DNA of 64,000 bases from Diphasiastrum complanatum (Eukaryota > Streptophyta > Lycopodiopsida > Lycopodiales > Lycopodiaceae). Location: positions 14,839,371-14,903,370 of the forward strand of contig CM055114.1 in the NCBI GenBank assembly GCA_029204225.1, in the 5' to 3' direction. The number at the start of each line of letters is the position of its first letter. Position 1 is the stretch's first letter. This document shows, in pieces, positions 9,143-20,869 of the stretch. The position numbers and the translations under genes were made by a program. The notes under the pieces are model-generated. The model made no database searches. It saw only the letters and a program-made list of their open reading frames with translations, and was not told the origin of the DNA.

Positions 9143-12100
9143 ATGTCTTCATCTGGTTCACATTTCTTAGAGCACAGTGAGAGATTAACATCTTCCAATT
9201 ATGCAATGTGGAAGATCAAAATGGAATCATTATTGATTCTACAGGATGTAATGGATATTGTGAGTGGAGCTGAAGAAGAACCTGCTGCACCTAATGAAAC
9301 TGCAGCATTTCACAAAAGAACCAGGATACTCTAAAAACAATCTATGAAATCAAGAATACTTAGATTGCTTACACTTAGAAACCAAATATTTCTAAGTTAT
9401 CAGAGAGTAGATGAGAGTGCTTCATCATATGTCATGAGAGTTAAGGATCTTCCTCAAGAGTTAGCTGGTATTAGTGATGCTCTTAAGAACACTGAACTTG
9501 TTCAAATAGTCCTAAATGGACTTAGAGATGAGTATGACAATATTGTGCAGACTTATGCTGTCAGAGAGGATCTTCCATCCTTGGAGACACTGCAAGGTGT
9601 TCTCATTGTTGAAGAAAACAGACAAGAGAACAAGATGCTGAGGATCAATTGACTTTCATTGAAAGATGGTGGAGATGACAAAGCACTCTTCATCAAAAAC
9701 AAGTCAAGAGACAAGGGCAAAGGACAACAACACTTCAAGAAGGACAAAGCCAAAGGAGGTGGTGAGGATCAGTCCTCAGAAGCTGCAATATCCAGTGGCA
9801 AGAAGAAGCTGTCAAAGATCAAGTGTTTTTTCTGTGGCAAGAAAGGACACTATGCATCAAACTATTTCAAGAAGAAGAACCAATCTAAGCAAGCTAACCT
9901 TAGTAATGAGGATGAGTGTGAGGGTGTAGAGAGTGAAAGAGAGGATTCATTAATATGTCTACTTTTCATCTTTTCCTTTTAAGAATGAAGAATTTTGGTG
10001 GATAGATAGTGGGGCTAGTTCCCATATGTCTAGTTCTAGGAACTCTTTCACTAATCTCATGCCATATCTAGGTGCAAAAAGATCAATCTATACTGCTAAT
10101 GATGTAGAGTGTAGGATTGAAGGAATAGGTAGTATTCCATTGCATGCATTATCATCAAAATCTTTTTGCTTACATGATGTACTGTATGTACCTAGATTAA
10201 CTAAGAATCTCATTAGTGTAGGACAGTTGTTTGATAGTGGATTGGATGTCAAGTTTCAAGTTGACAAGTGTATAATCTCAAGAGAAAATGAAGTTATTGC
10301 TAGAGGATCTAGAATTGGTAAGTTGTACAAACTAGATTATAGGGAGAGTGCTAACATTTCAGATATTGCTTATGAGACCAAGGTTCTACATGAGGATCTG
10401 TGGCACAAGAGATTGGGTCATCCCAATTTCAAAGCCATGCAATCTATGGTCAAATAAGAAAAAGTTGTTGGTCTACCAAAGACACTGTCAAAGGAGCTTC
10501 TACCTTGTGAAGCTTGTGTGCTGGCAAAGTCACAAAGAAGGCCTTTTCCTAGATCAAGTATCAAGACAAAGCAACCATTTGAACTTGTACACTCTGATGT
10601 TCATTTCTCATCAACTAAGAGCAAAGGAGGAGCCAACTACTGATGATTATACCATGGTTTATGATGTTTTTCTTACTTTCAAAGCTTATGTAGAAAAGCA
10701 GTTTCCTTTCAAGTTGAAAGCTTTGAGAAGTGATAGTGGAGGAGATATACACTTCCAATAAGTTTAAAGACTTTTGTGAGAGAGAGGGTATTCAAAAAGA
10801 GTTTTCTTGTTCATATACTCCTCAGCAAAATGGAGTTGCTGAGAGAAAAAATAGAACTTTGTGTGAATGTACAAAAGCCATTAGGCTAGAAGCTTCTCTG
10901 CCTAAAGTATTTTGGGGAGAGGCAGCTGCATGTGCAAACTACACTTGTAATAGGCTTTTAAATCTTGCAATAGAGGAAAGACACCATTTGAGATGTTGTA
11001 TAAGAAAAAGCCTAAGGTAGATGATCTTAGGATTTTTGGTTGTGTATGCTTTGTGCATGTGCCTCTAGAAACTAGGAAGAAGGAAGATCCTAGTGTTGTA
11101 AGAGAAATTTTTGTAGGATATGCATCTACTAAAAAGGCATACAAAGTTTATTTACCCTCTACTGACAAGAATGTTGTTAGTAGAGATGTGATCTTCCATG
11201 AAGATCAGAAGTTTAACTTGGATGATGCACAGGTCAAGGAGTCTCATGCAAGATCAATTATCAATCTTGATGCTGTTGAAGAAGAGGTGAGTCCAAGGCT
11301 TGAGGAGGAGCAAATTCAAGCTACCACACCAAGAAGATCTACACGAGCAAGATCTGAGCCAAGTAGGCTCACATATGATGTTGAAGGAGGGCAAGTGGAA
11401 GGTGAAACTTCCTATCTTGCACTTTTTATATCAGATGAAGAGCCTAAGGATGTTCAAGATGCACCTCAATCCAAAGAGTGGGTTGAAGCAATGACCCAAG
11501 AGTTTGAAGCCTTGATGTCAAATAACACATGGGAGCTTGTGGAGCCACCAAACAACATGCATGTGATTGGATGTAAGTGGGTATTCAGAATCAAGTATAA
11601 TCATGATGGATCTATCAATAAGTATAAAGCAAGACTTTGTGCCAAAGGCTACTCACAGATCAAAGGTCTTGACTATGAAGACACCTTTGCACCAGTTGCA
11701 AAGATGGTAACAATTCGAATACTCATCTCTCTTGCATGTTTTCACAAATGGAGTATGTTCCAGCTTGATGTTTCTAATGCATTTCTCAATGGTTACCTTG
11801 AGGAGGAGATTTACATGGAGCAGCCTCCAGGTTTTGTGAAGGAAGGTGATGAATCAAAAGTTAGTCTTTTGTGCAAAAGTCTGCATGGACTGAAACAGGC
11901 ACCAAGGTCTTGGTATGCAAGGCTCAACTCCTATCTCATATCACTCGGATTTTGTCTAAGTGAATATGACCCTTCTCTGTATTATACGTTGTAGATAACT
12001 TTGTAATTATATTTCTCATCTACGTAGATGATATCATTCTTTGTGGAAACAATGAGAAGTTAGTTGAAGAAACTAAGCATGCACTTGGTATTGAGTTTAA

Positions 12101-12957
12101 GTTGCAGGACTTAGGAGTTCTTCACTTTATTCTTGGCCTTGAAGTAGATTTTTGGAAAGGTCATGCGTTTATAAGCCAAAGTAAATATGCACTTTCCATG
12201 CTTAGGAAATTTCATATGGAAAATTGTAAAGGCATAGATACACCTATGGAGCACACTGTAAAAGTTTCTATGAAAGATGATGAAAAATCCTTTGAGGACA
12301 TCACTCTTTATAGGAGTCTTATTGGCTCACTTATTAACAGTGACTAGGCCTGATCTAAGCTTTTGTGTTCATAAGCTAAGTCAACACATGCAGGATCCAA
12401 AGTTATACTTGAGGTATATATCTTCTACCTTGGATTATGGATTATTCTACGAAGGAGAAGATCTGACTTTGATTGCTTTTTCATAGTCAGATTTTGCAGA
12501 AGACAGGTTGGATAAGAAATCCACAAGTGCTTACACTATATTTTTTGGAGGGAACTTGGTTTCTTGGCTATCAAAGAAGTAGACAACTATTTCCTTATCA
12601 TCTTGTGAAGCTGAATACAAATCTCTTACAACCACAACAAAGGAGTTTTTATGGATCAAAAGGCTACTTTTGGAGCTAAAGTGTTATGCAGATGAAGATC
12701 TTCCAATTATCAAGAATGATAACATTTCTACTCAGGCTCTTGCAAATAATCCAATCTTTCATGCAAGGAGCAAGCATATTGAAGTGGCTCATCATTTTGT
12801 AAGAGAAAAAGTCATTGGGAGAGAAATCTCATTGGAACATATTTCATCTTTAGATTGTGTTGCAGATCTTCTCACCAAACCTCTACTCAAGAATGTCTTT
12901 ATGAAGATGAGGTCAAATCTTGGCCTAATTTTAAAATCTATGTTGATAGGAACATAA
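9143..12957 (+). pseudogene. Ty1/copia gag-pol relic, element 1
   Basis: Domains occur in copia order but in many frames. Gag: LTSSNYAMWKIKMESLL (9180s) and LVQIVLNGLRDEYDNIV. Zinc knuckle: CFFCGKKGHYASNY (9830), with the last cysteine replaced by tyrosine. Protease: WWIDSGASSHMSSS (about 9998). Integrase: DLWHKRLGHPN (10400), CEACVLAKSQRR, ALRSDSGG (10720), YTPQQNGVAERKNRTL (10815). Reverse transcriptase: GCKWVFRIKYN, FQLDVSNAFLNG, and LIYVDDIILCG at about 12017-12049. RNase H: SSCEAEYKSL (12600) and NNPIFHARSKHIEVAHHFV (12745). At least eight frameshifts or stops interrupt it (for example 9333, 10457, 10760, 11994, 12345), and part of gag and of the integrase catalytic core look deleted. 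It lies between the LTRs at 7935-8374 and 12969-13665, so these belong together. It cannot move on its own. Confidence 0.95.
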
Positions 12958-12968
12958 ATTTTAAGGAG
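12957..12968 (+). other. Polypurine tract, copia element 1
   Basis: The purine-rich aattttaaggag abuts the 3' LTR start tgtgaagttt, the expected position of the plus-strand priming site. Confidence 0.6.
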
Positions 12969-13665
12969 TGTGAAGTTTATTAAAATATTATCTTCCTATC
13001 TCAAGTTTGGGGCCATGTCCATGGTGATTTCCACTAAATTTCATGTTGTACATAAAAGGAGTGTGAATCGAGCACATATCCTTCTAGTGTAGCTCGGATT
13101 TGAGTTAGATAGGTTCAATTTTGATGACATGCAGTAGTTTAGATAACATGCAAAGTCATAATGTATGCATGCAAGCCACATGCAATCAGTGCATGCAACA
13201 TGCAAAGTAGTTTCTGTGATCTACACATGTCTAGGCAGTTTTATGAGTTGACATGCAATACATGCAACATACATGCATGCAGTTACACATGTGGATCTCT
13301 GGTAGGTGAATTAGTTCAATTAAGTGGACTTTCCATGCAACTCCAATGTAGGAATTCGAGTCTCTCTCATGTAGGGAAAGCTGGGCATGTTTTGCCATAT
13401 AGTGAATATTGAGATTTTGGTGTTTTGGACTCATTCTCTCTCTACCCGAAAGCAGCCTCTTTTTCCCATACTGAACATTTAGAATTATTTCTGACATTCC
13501 TTTCTCATAGTGAAGAGTTAGATTTTTTCATCAGATGTATGCCATTGTGCTCTTGCCTTAGATTTTTCAAGCATATTGTTCTTTGATCAATCTTGTGCAA
13601 TCACAACACCTCAGTAAGATCTTGTAAGGTGTCTGGTGAAGTTCACACGTGCTAAAAACTTCACA
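12969..13665 (+). repeat. Complete 3' LTR of copia element 1
   Basis: It starts tgtgaagttt and ends aaacttcaca, a perfect 10-base terminal inverted repeat with the TG...CA ends typical of LTRs. The polypurine tract lies immediately before it. Its second half repeats 7935-8374. Length is 697 bases. A target duplication cannot be tested because the left LTR end is lost. Confidence 0.92.
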
Positions 13666-14261
13666 ATCTTGTCCATTTATCAGAACAGTGTTGCTTCCCA
13701 TGTTCTTCCATTAAAATATATTTCTTCATAGGGTCTTCGACGCAAGACTCTTCGACAGATATTTCTTCATATAGTGGTTCCTTTGTCGTCTTATGCATTA
13801 TTTCAAGTGTATAATCGATTTTTTGTAAATCAAAACTCAATAGAAGGAAAAATAGTTGAAGTAGGTCGATTTCACTCCATACTTGTTGGAATGTGGTGAC
13901 TTTAATTGCTATGAATAGGTCTTATTGCATTATTCAAAAATAGTATATCAACTTTGTAGCATCTGCATATAGAATTTGCAAGATACAATTTTTTGTACTT
14001 TTGTCAAAACCGTAAATTGAATCTCTTATGTTTGAGGTTGCTGGACCTTTTAAGAGTGTGTTTCAAGTTTATAAAGTGAAAATTTTCATGAGATTCTAGG
14101 TTGATCAAGTATCTTCCATTCTATGTGTTGGATTTGCTAGGTTTGGTGTAAGAAAGGGATTTGAGAGGTTCCATATCGTTGTGATTTCTTCTTGAGTTTA
14201 TTTGTTGACATTCAAGAGAATGCTTTGTGCATTGGAACAGGTTGAAAAAAAGGATAAGGTC

Positions 14262-17110
14262 ATTGCAACATGGCTACATCAAGTGGATTTATGTTGGAAT
14301 GCTAGGCTTACCTCTACAAATTATTCTACTTGGAAGGTGAGAATGGAGTCTCTCCTTGAGATGAATGATTTGATGGACATTGTTGTAGGTGTGGAGAAAA
14401 GACCCATGGAACAACAATATCAAGGGAGGTTTGACAAGAGGGCAAAGAAAGCTCTACATGTGATAAAATGAATGTTACCAATGAACTTCTCAAGGAAGTT
14501 GGTAAGTGTACTTCATCAAATGAGGCTTGGGAAGCTTTGAAGAAGCTTTATGAATCCAAGTCTACATCAAGGGTACTAAACTTTAAGAGACAAATCTTTC
14601 AATGTTTGCAAAAGAAGGATGACAATGCTCATGCTTTTGTTTTGAGGGTTCAATGATGAATTAGCATGTATTGATGAGAGCATTAAGGAGTTAGAACTTG
14701 TTCAAGTCATACTTAATGGCTTGTTGGATGATCATTCTTATCTTGTTCAAATTTTTGCTATTCAAAAGACTTTGCCAAGTATTGTGGATGTGCAAGAGAT
14801 AATGGTGAATGAAGAGTATAGGCTTCTATCAAGAGGAGGTGCATCTATTACATATCAAGTTGATGGAGAGGAGGCTATGTTCATCAAAGGCAAGTTCAAG
14901 GGCAAAGGCAAAACCAAGTGGTCTAAAGGGCAAGATCAAGGTGCTACTTTTTCTTTTGGCAAAAAGAAAGATAGATCAAAGTTAAAATGCTTTTATTGTG
15001 ATATCAAAGAGCTAATTTCGCAAGTGATTGCTTAAAAAGAAGAAAGTTCAAGGTGATAAGCTTTAGATGAGGATGGTGTTGGTGATCAAAACTCAAATGA
15101 TGATGCTTTTGTGATGTCTTCATGTTTGGTTGCCAATGTTGGAGATATTGATCCTTGGTGGATTGATAGTGGAGCAAGCTCACACCTACTTCACATATTT
15201 GTTGGCATATGAAGATGACAAGAGGGTGATCTACACAGCCAATCGGATGGTGAGTGTGCAATCAAAGGGATTGGCACAATTTCTATTTCTCTCTCCACAA
15301 ATATGAATGTTCATTTGAAGGATGTTTTGTTCATACCTTCGATTACTAAGAACTTACTTAGTGTTGAGTTTGATGGTGATACATGCTTGATCAAGAAAAA
15401 GGATATTGTGATTGTAAGAGGCAAGAGTCAAGATAAGTTATTCAAACTTGATGCTTGTGATATTGCTAACCAAGTTGGATGTGTTGAGAAAAAGCAAATG
15501 TCAATGCAAGAGGTTTACACAAGAGGATGGGGCATCTCAACTTCAAATAGTGGTGCTAAGATGTATGTAACATCTATTGATGATTTTAGTAGACTTTGTT
15601 GGGTATATCTACTAAAGAGCAAAGATGAAGTGTATGATGTCGTTGTCAAGTTCAAGATTGCAAGGGAGGTCCAATTCGCTACCAAAATCAAGTGCTTGAG
15701 GAGTGACAATGGTGGTGAGTATATTTCTACCAAGTTTAAAGCTTTTTGTAATGAGCATGGGATTAAGAGGGAGTACACAAGTCCGAGGACACCACAACAA
15801 AATGGAGTGGCCGAGAGGAAGAAAAGAATCTTGTGTGAAGGAGAAAAAGCCATGAGGTTAGGTGCTAATCTTCCAAAACCATTTTGGGATCAAGCCTTAT
15901 TGTGTGCTAATTTTCTATGCAATAGGTGGTCGAGTGCTATGTTGGATGGGAAACCCCTTTTGAGTTATTGTATGATAGGGGCCAAGTGTCAAGTTCTTTA
16001 GAACTTTTGGATGTATTTGCTATATCAACATAACTCTTGATGATAGGACAAAGGAGGATCCATTTTCAAAGAAAGCCATTTTTGCTGGATATAGTGAGGT
16101 AAGCAAAGCTTACAAGGTTTACATTCCTTCTACTAATAAAGTGGTCATTAGAAGAGATGTCCTTTTTGATGAGGGGGATATTTCAAATGTTTCTTCAAGT
16201 GGTGATGTTGTGGTTGGATCCAACAATCTTGATGTTGATGACATGGATGACGGTACTTTGGATGATGTTGATGAAGGGCCTTCATCAAGTCAAAAGCCAA
16301 GGAGGACATCAAGGCAAAGACAAACACCTTCAAGGCTCACTATGAAAGGTAAGCAAGTTGTTGGTGGAACAAACTATGCTTTCCTAACCTCTTTTGATGG
16401 ACCTACATGTGTAGATGAGGCAAGGCAAAAAGAGGAGTGGATCCAAGCAATGGATCTTGAGTATCGAGCTCTAATGAAGAACAACACATGGAGATTGGTG
16501 GAACTTCTAAAGGATAAGAAAGCTATTGGATGCAAGTGGATTTTCAAGGTGAAGACAAACCAAGATGGATCAATCAACAAACACAAAGCAAGGTTGGTGG
16601 CCAAGGGATATGCACAAGAACATGCTATTGACTATGACAATTGGATATCACCAATGCATTCTTGAATGGTGATATTGAGGAGGAAGTATACATGGAGCAA
16701 CTCGAGGGCTACATCTCACATGGAAAGCCAAATCATGTTTGTTATTTGCAAAAGAATTTGCATGGTCTTAAGCAAGCTCTAAGGAGTTGGTATGCTAAGT
16801 ATAACACATTTCTACTCTCTCAAAACTTTGTTATGAGTGAGTATGATCATTCACTATATTTTAAATTTTCTGAAAATCATGCTACCATTTTGCTAATCTA
16901 TGTGGATGACATCATATTGAGTGGAGGCAACAATCAAGATATTGATGAAATCAAGATTGACTCAAGAAGGAGTTTGAGGTGTATGATCTTGGACATTTGC
17001 ATTATATCTTGGGAATATAAGTGTCTTCTCAATCTAATTTTATTTGTCAAGAGAAGTATGCTAACTCTATTCTAAAGAGATTTCATACGGTAGATGCTAA
17101 GCCTAGTGAT
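14262..17110 (+). pseudogene. Ty1/copia gag-pol relic, element 2
   Basis: A second copia relic follows within 600 bases of the first. Gag: LTSTNYSTWKVRMESLLEMN (14305). Degenerate knuckle: KLKCFYCD (14980), which loses the His/Cys half. Protease: DPWWIDSGASSH (15151). Integrase: YVTSIDDFSRLCWVYLL, LRSDNGGEYIS (15693) and TPQQNGVAERKKRIL (15788). The LWHxRLGH/CxxC zinc segment expected near 15510 is reduced to TRGWGISTS, so that part seems deleted. RT: GCKWIFKVKTNQDGS (16527), then a deletion after AIDY at about 16635 that removes the first catalytic aspartate region up to ITNAFLNGD, and LIYVDDIILSGG at about 16895. It ends in SILKRFHTVDAKP near 17105; RNase H is missing. No LTR was found for it. 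Frameshifts at 14470, 14656, 15035 and 16000 confirm decay. Confidence 0.93.
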
Positions 17111-17640
17111 GATGCAATAGGACATTATTCACCAAAATATCCAAAACCTAGAACACAAGTCGGCTATACTCCTTTATCTTCAAACTGTGTAGGAGAAGGA
17201 TATATCAATACAGAATGTCCAAAGCCACTAAAGCCGAAAATTTTAGTCAAAATGGTTCAAATCCTGACAACACCATCGGAGAAAGAACCTATGCATTCAC
17301 CAAAGGATGATGTTGTTCACAACGAGTTGAAGAGCAAATTAAAAGAACTGTCAAATCTAAAATCTTGACAAAGTCATGCAAAAAAGAAATTGAAAGTTTC
17401 AAAGGACGACAGGCCTAAAACAGAGAAGTATGACTCTGATTTTGACAGAAATGCGAAAAAGCTTTTTGAAAAAGATATGCTTTGGAGGTAAAAGACTTAT
17501 TTAATGAAGAAATGCATGAAACAGAGTTTAAGAAGAAAATTACCTTCAAAGAAGACAATACCAAACTTTCAAAATGTCAAACAATCAGATATGCAATATC
17601 AAGCATTCGTCATAAATATTCACCAAGTAAGGAGGCGGAA
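17111..17640 (+). other. Lysine-rich open frames, unrecognised
   Basis: Charged, lysine-rich frames follow the copia break: 17111-17365 (EKEPMHSPKDDVVHNELKSK) and 17482-17682 (VKDLFNEEMHETEFKKK). The composition looks coding-like, but I recognise no family. It may be captured or leftover coding sequence. The junction with copia element 2 near 17110 has no visible repeat. Confidence 0.25.
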
Positions 17641-17852
17641 GAAGAACACTCACTATCGCTCTATCACACTCAATCATACTGAATGTAAAATGTACAAATA
17701 AACCTTGAACCCTGATAGAGAGAGAAAACCTATAAGTAGACTACTAGACTAGCCTACGACTAGTTACAACTGGTAATAGCTGTCAGTAATAAAGTACATC
17801 ATGAACAATAACTAATAAGGGTAATAATGAAGTTTATTATTGATTTCTAACA
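17641..17852 (-). repeat. 3' LTR (partial) of copia element 3
   Basis: On the minus strand the sequence starts tgttagaaatcaataataaa at 17852, immediately after a polypurine tract, which is how a copia 3' LTR begins. The far end is not resolved; I place it near the end of the lysine-rich frame as a guess. Confidence 0.45.
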
Positions 17853-17863
17853 CTCTCCCTCAA
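17853..17863 (-). other. Polypurine tract, copia element 3
   Basis: On the minus strand this reads ttgagggagag, followed directly by tgttag. It sits just downstream of the RNase H relic of element 3, as expected. Confidence 0.6.
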
Positions 17864-17879
17864 TGATAAAACTACATTT

Positions 17880-19984
17880 TTCTATTTCTAATCAGCATCT
17901 GTATAACCTACCAACATGAGGGCTTCAGATTGTTCATACTTCAAGCCAAAATTTAATGTGCCTCGAGCATATCTCAAAATACGCTTAGCAGCGTTTCAGT
18001 GAGTCTGACTAGGTTCTTGCATAAATTGACTTACTACACCAACAACATAAGCAATATCAGGATGTGTGTGCGTCAAATAGATTAAACTGCCCACTAACTG
18101 CCTATATAAGTATGTATCAACTTTCTCGGCTTTATCATATGCAGAAAGTTTGGTATTGGCCTCCATTGGAGTACTTAATGACTTGCAATCCTGCATATTG
18201 AACTTATACAATAGATCTCGTGCATACTTGCTTTGCGTAAGAATAACATTGTTTTCCTTTTGCCAAACTTCAATACTAAGACAATAATGCATCAACCCTA
18301 AATCGCTCATGTCAAAGGTATTGGAAAGGTATGATTTGATTTCATCAATTAAGCCCATTACTTCCTTTAATGATCAAATCATCGACATAGAGGACAACAA
18401 ACACTATATCTGAGTTTTGTCTAAGAATGCAAAGAATAGGATCAACATCACTCTTTACCATTCCCCTTCGCTTGAAGTGTTCATCAATGCAAGAGTACTA
18501 CACTCGTGGTGCTTGCTTCAATTTATATATGGCTTTGTTGAGTTTACAAACCAAATGATCTCTCCCTGGCTCAACAAATCCTTGAGGGTGCTCTAAATAT
18601 ACCTCTTCATCCAACACTCCATTAAGAAAAGCAGATTTGACGTCCATTTGCTGAATTTTCCAACCATAGAAAGTAGATATTTCAATGATAGAACAAATAG
18701 TTACCATTTTGGCTATGAGTGTGAAGGTCTCCTCAAAGTCTATACCTTCCTGTTGCTCAAAACCTCTTGCAACTAGTCGTGCCTTGTACTTGTTGAGTTG
18801 CACATCCACTCCATACTTCGTCTTGTAGATTCACTTACATGTGATAGGCATCTTACCATTAGGTAGCTCAACCAAGTCCCACGTTTTGTTCTTCAATATT
18901 ATAGCCTCCATTTCTGTTTCCATAGTTGCATGCCACTCCTTGTGTTCTTTTGCTTCGTTGAAAGTTTTAGGTTCTTGAGCCATTAACATGGATTCCATTA
19001 GGGCTAGATTCATCTCTAGTCGAGCTGAAGATTTTCGATTTTTGCTTGATCTCCTAAGCTCTCCCTGCTCACTTGATTCGAGAGTTTCTCCCTTATTAGC
19101 ATCACCTATTACTAACAAGTACCACTTAGGCACTCTCCTAGAAGTCTCATTATTAACCTTGTCTTTTTCAATTGGCTCTTCCATATTGACATCAACTTTT
19201 TTCTTCACCTGTACTTTGGCTTTATCATCAAAGGAATCAATTGTCAATTTTATTTGGTCGTTTTGACCCATCTCGTCAAAAGTAGCATCTCTGGAAATCA
19301 CGATCTTTTGTGCATCTGTATTATACATCCTATATGCCTTGGCTTTTTCATCATATCCAAGGAAAATACACTTAACAACTTTTGCATCCAGTTTCTTTCA
19401 TTTTTCATCAGGCACATGAGCGTAAGCATCACAACCAAATACTCATAAATGAGAAACATTACGTTTTTTTTTTCAATAAAAGCTTCGTAAGGTATCTTAC
19501 CCTCCATGGAGTTCGTAGGACACCGATTCAAGATATGAGTAGTTGTGTTGCATGCTTCTGCCCAAAAAGTATTTGGCAAATCCTTGCTCTTAAGCATTGC
19601 CCTAGCCATCTCCATAATGGATCTGTTTTTCCGTTCTGCAACTCCATTTTGTTGTGGTGAATAGGGTGTAATAGTTTGCCTCTTGATTCTCTGACCCTTG
19701 CAAAAATCTATAAACTCTGTTGACAAATACTCATCGCCACCATCTAATCTGAGAGTCTTAATATAACAACCTATTTGTTTTTCAACTAGAGCCTTGAAAA
19801 TTCTAAACTTGGCAAAAGCATCAGATTTTTTGCTTATGAAATAAATCTAGATATGTCTACTGTAGTCATCAATGAATGTGATGAAATAGTAACAGCCACT
19901 AATGGACCTAGTTTGTATCGGTCCACACAGATCACTATGAACAAGATCAAGAATGCCATTGGCTCTTCTTGTTCCACCTTTGGG

Positions 19985-20024
<40 letters not shown>

Positions 20025-20850
20025 GCTATTTTCCCAAAATACAACCCTCACAAATTTTTCTTTCAAAAGATATATCAGGCAATCCAACAACTAGAATACC
20101 TCTTTTAAGGATTTGCAAGCTTTGAGCACTAATATGACCAAACCTTTGATGCCAAAGGTCACTTCGACTATCAACAATGCTTACCATAGCTTGAGTAAAA
20201 GATCTCACATTCAATTTGACTCTAGCTCCTATAACAATCACTTTGTAGTGATTCTTGACATCCTTGACGAGACATTTGTCGCTGTCAAACTCAACTTTGA
20301 GTTGTTGATCAGCCATCATTCCAACAGGTAGTAGATTGTCAGCTAAGCCATATACATATTGCACATTGCTTATCTGCTTTATCTTCCCGCTGGCTAACTT
20401 CACTGGTACCACTCCAACTCCTTTAACAGATAGCAATTGGCCATCGGCTTGTCCAACTTCATCACCATTGTGAGTTTCCTTGAGTTATGAAAACCATTCT
20501 TTCCTTGAAGTCATGTGTTTAAACGCACCACTATCAATGTACCAGGGATCCTTGGATTCATCACTTGTCATTAATATTGTAATGAACAAGTTTGAACTCT
20601 CACCTGTATCATCTTCATATGATCATCATCATATTGATGTTGATCAGCATAGTTGTCTTCTTAATATTAGTCATTAAATTGATGCTGATCAACATAATTG
20701 TCCGCTTGCCATTTGCCTTTTCTTTGTTCTATCTCCTTCTGTTTCTTGAAGCATTCACACTCCCAGAGGCTAGGTTTGTTGCAGTACCTACAATTTCCAG
20801 GTTTATTTTGTTTGGTGTTAGCCGATATTTCCGCACGAAAAATCGGACTA
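17880..20850 (-). pseudogene. Ty1/copia gag-pol relic, element 3
   Basis: Read on the minus strand from 20850. Knuckle remnant: CRYCNKPSLWECEC (20800), with the histidine lost. Protease: DPWYIDSGAFKHMTS (about 20540). Integrase: DLWHQRFGHIS (20140), CEGCILGK, TITPYSPQQNGVAERKNRSI (19670), FWAEACNTTTHILNRCPTNS. Polymerase: ATMETEMEAI (18900), KARLVARGFEQQEGIDFEET (18780), MDVKSAFLNGVLDEEVYLE (18650), a YVDDLI block at about 18380, MHYCLSIEVWQ (18290) and GSLIYLTHTHPDIAY (18080). RNase H is present only as its first part (to about 17890), followed by a polypurine tract and LTR start. A (CT)n run at 19989-20022 interrupts the integrase. Stops and shifts occur near 18360, 18495, 18830, 19300, 19730 and 20470. 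The 5' LTR is missing. Confidence 0.93.
19989..20022. repeat. (CT)n microsatellite inside copia element 3
   Basis: An uninterrupted ct run of 34 bases lies within integrase sequence: the flanking minus-strand text codes for GRANGILDLVHSD-like and GCILGK-like integrase segments. It arose after insertion or replaced coding sequence. Confidence 0.9.
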
Positions 20851-20869
20851 ATATTGAAGTTTAAGTTTG

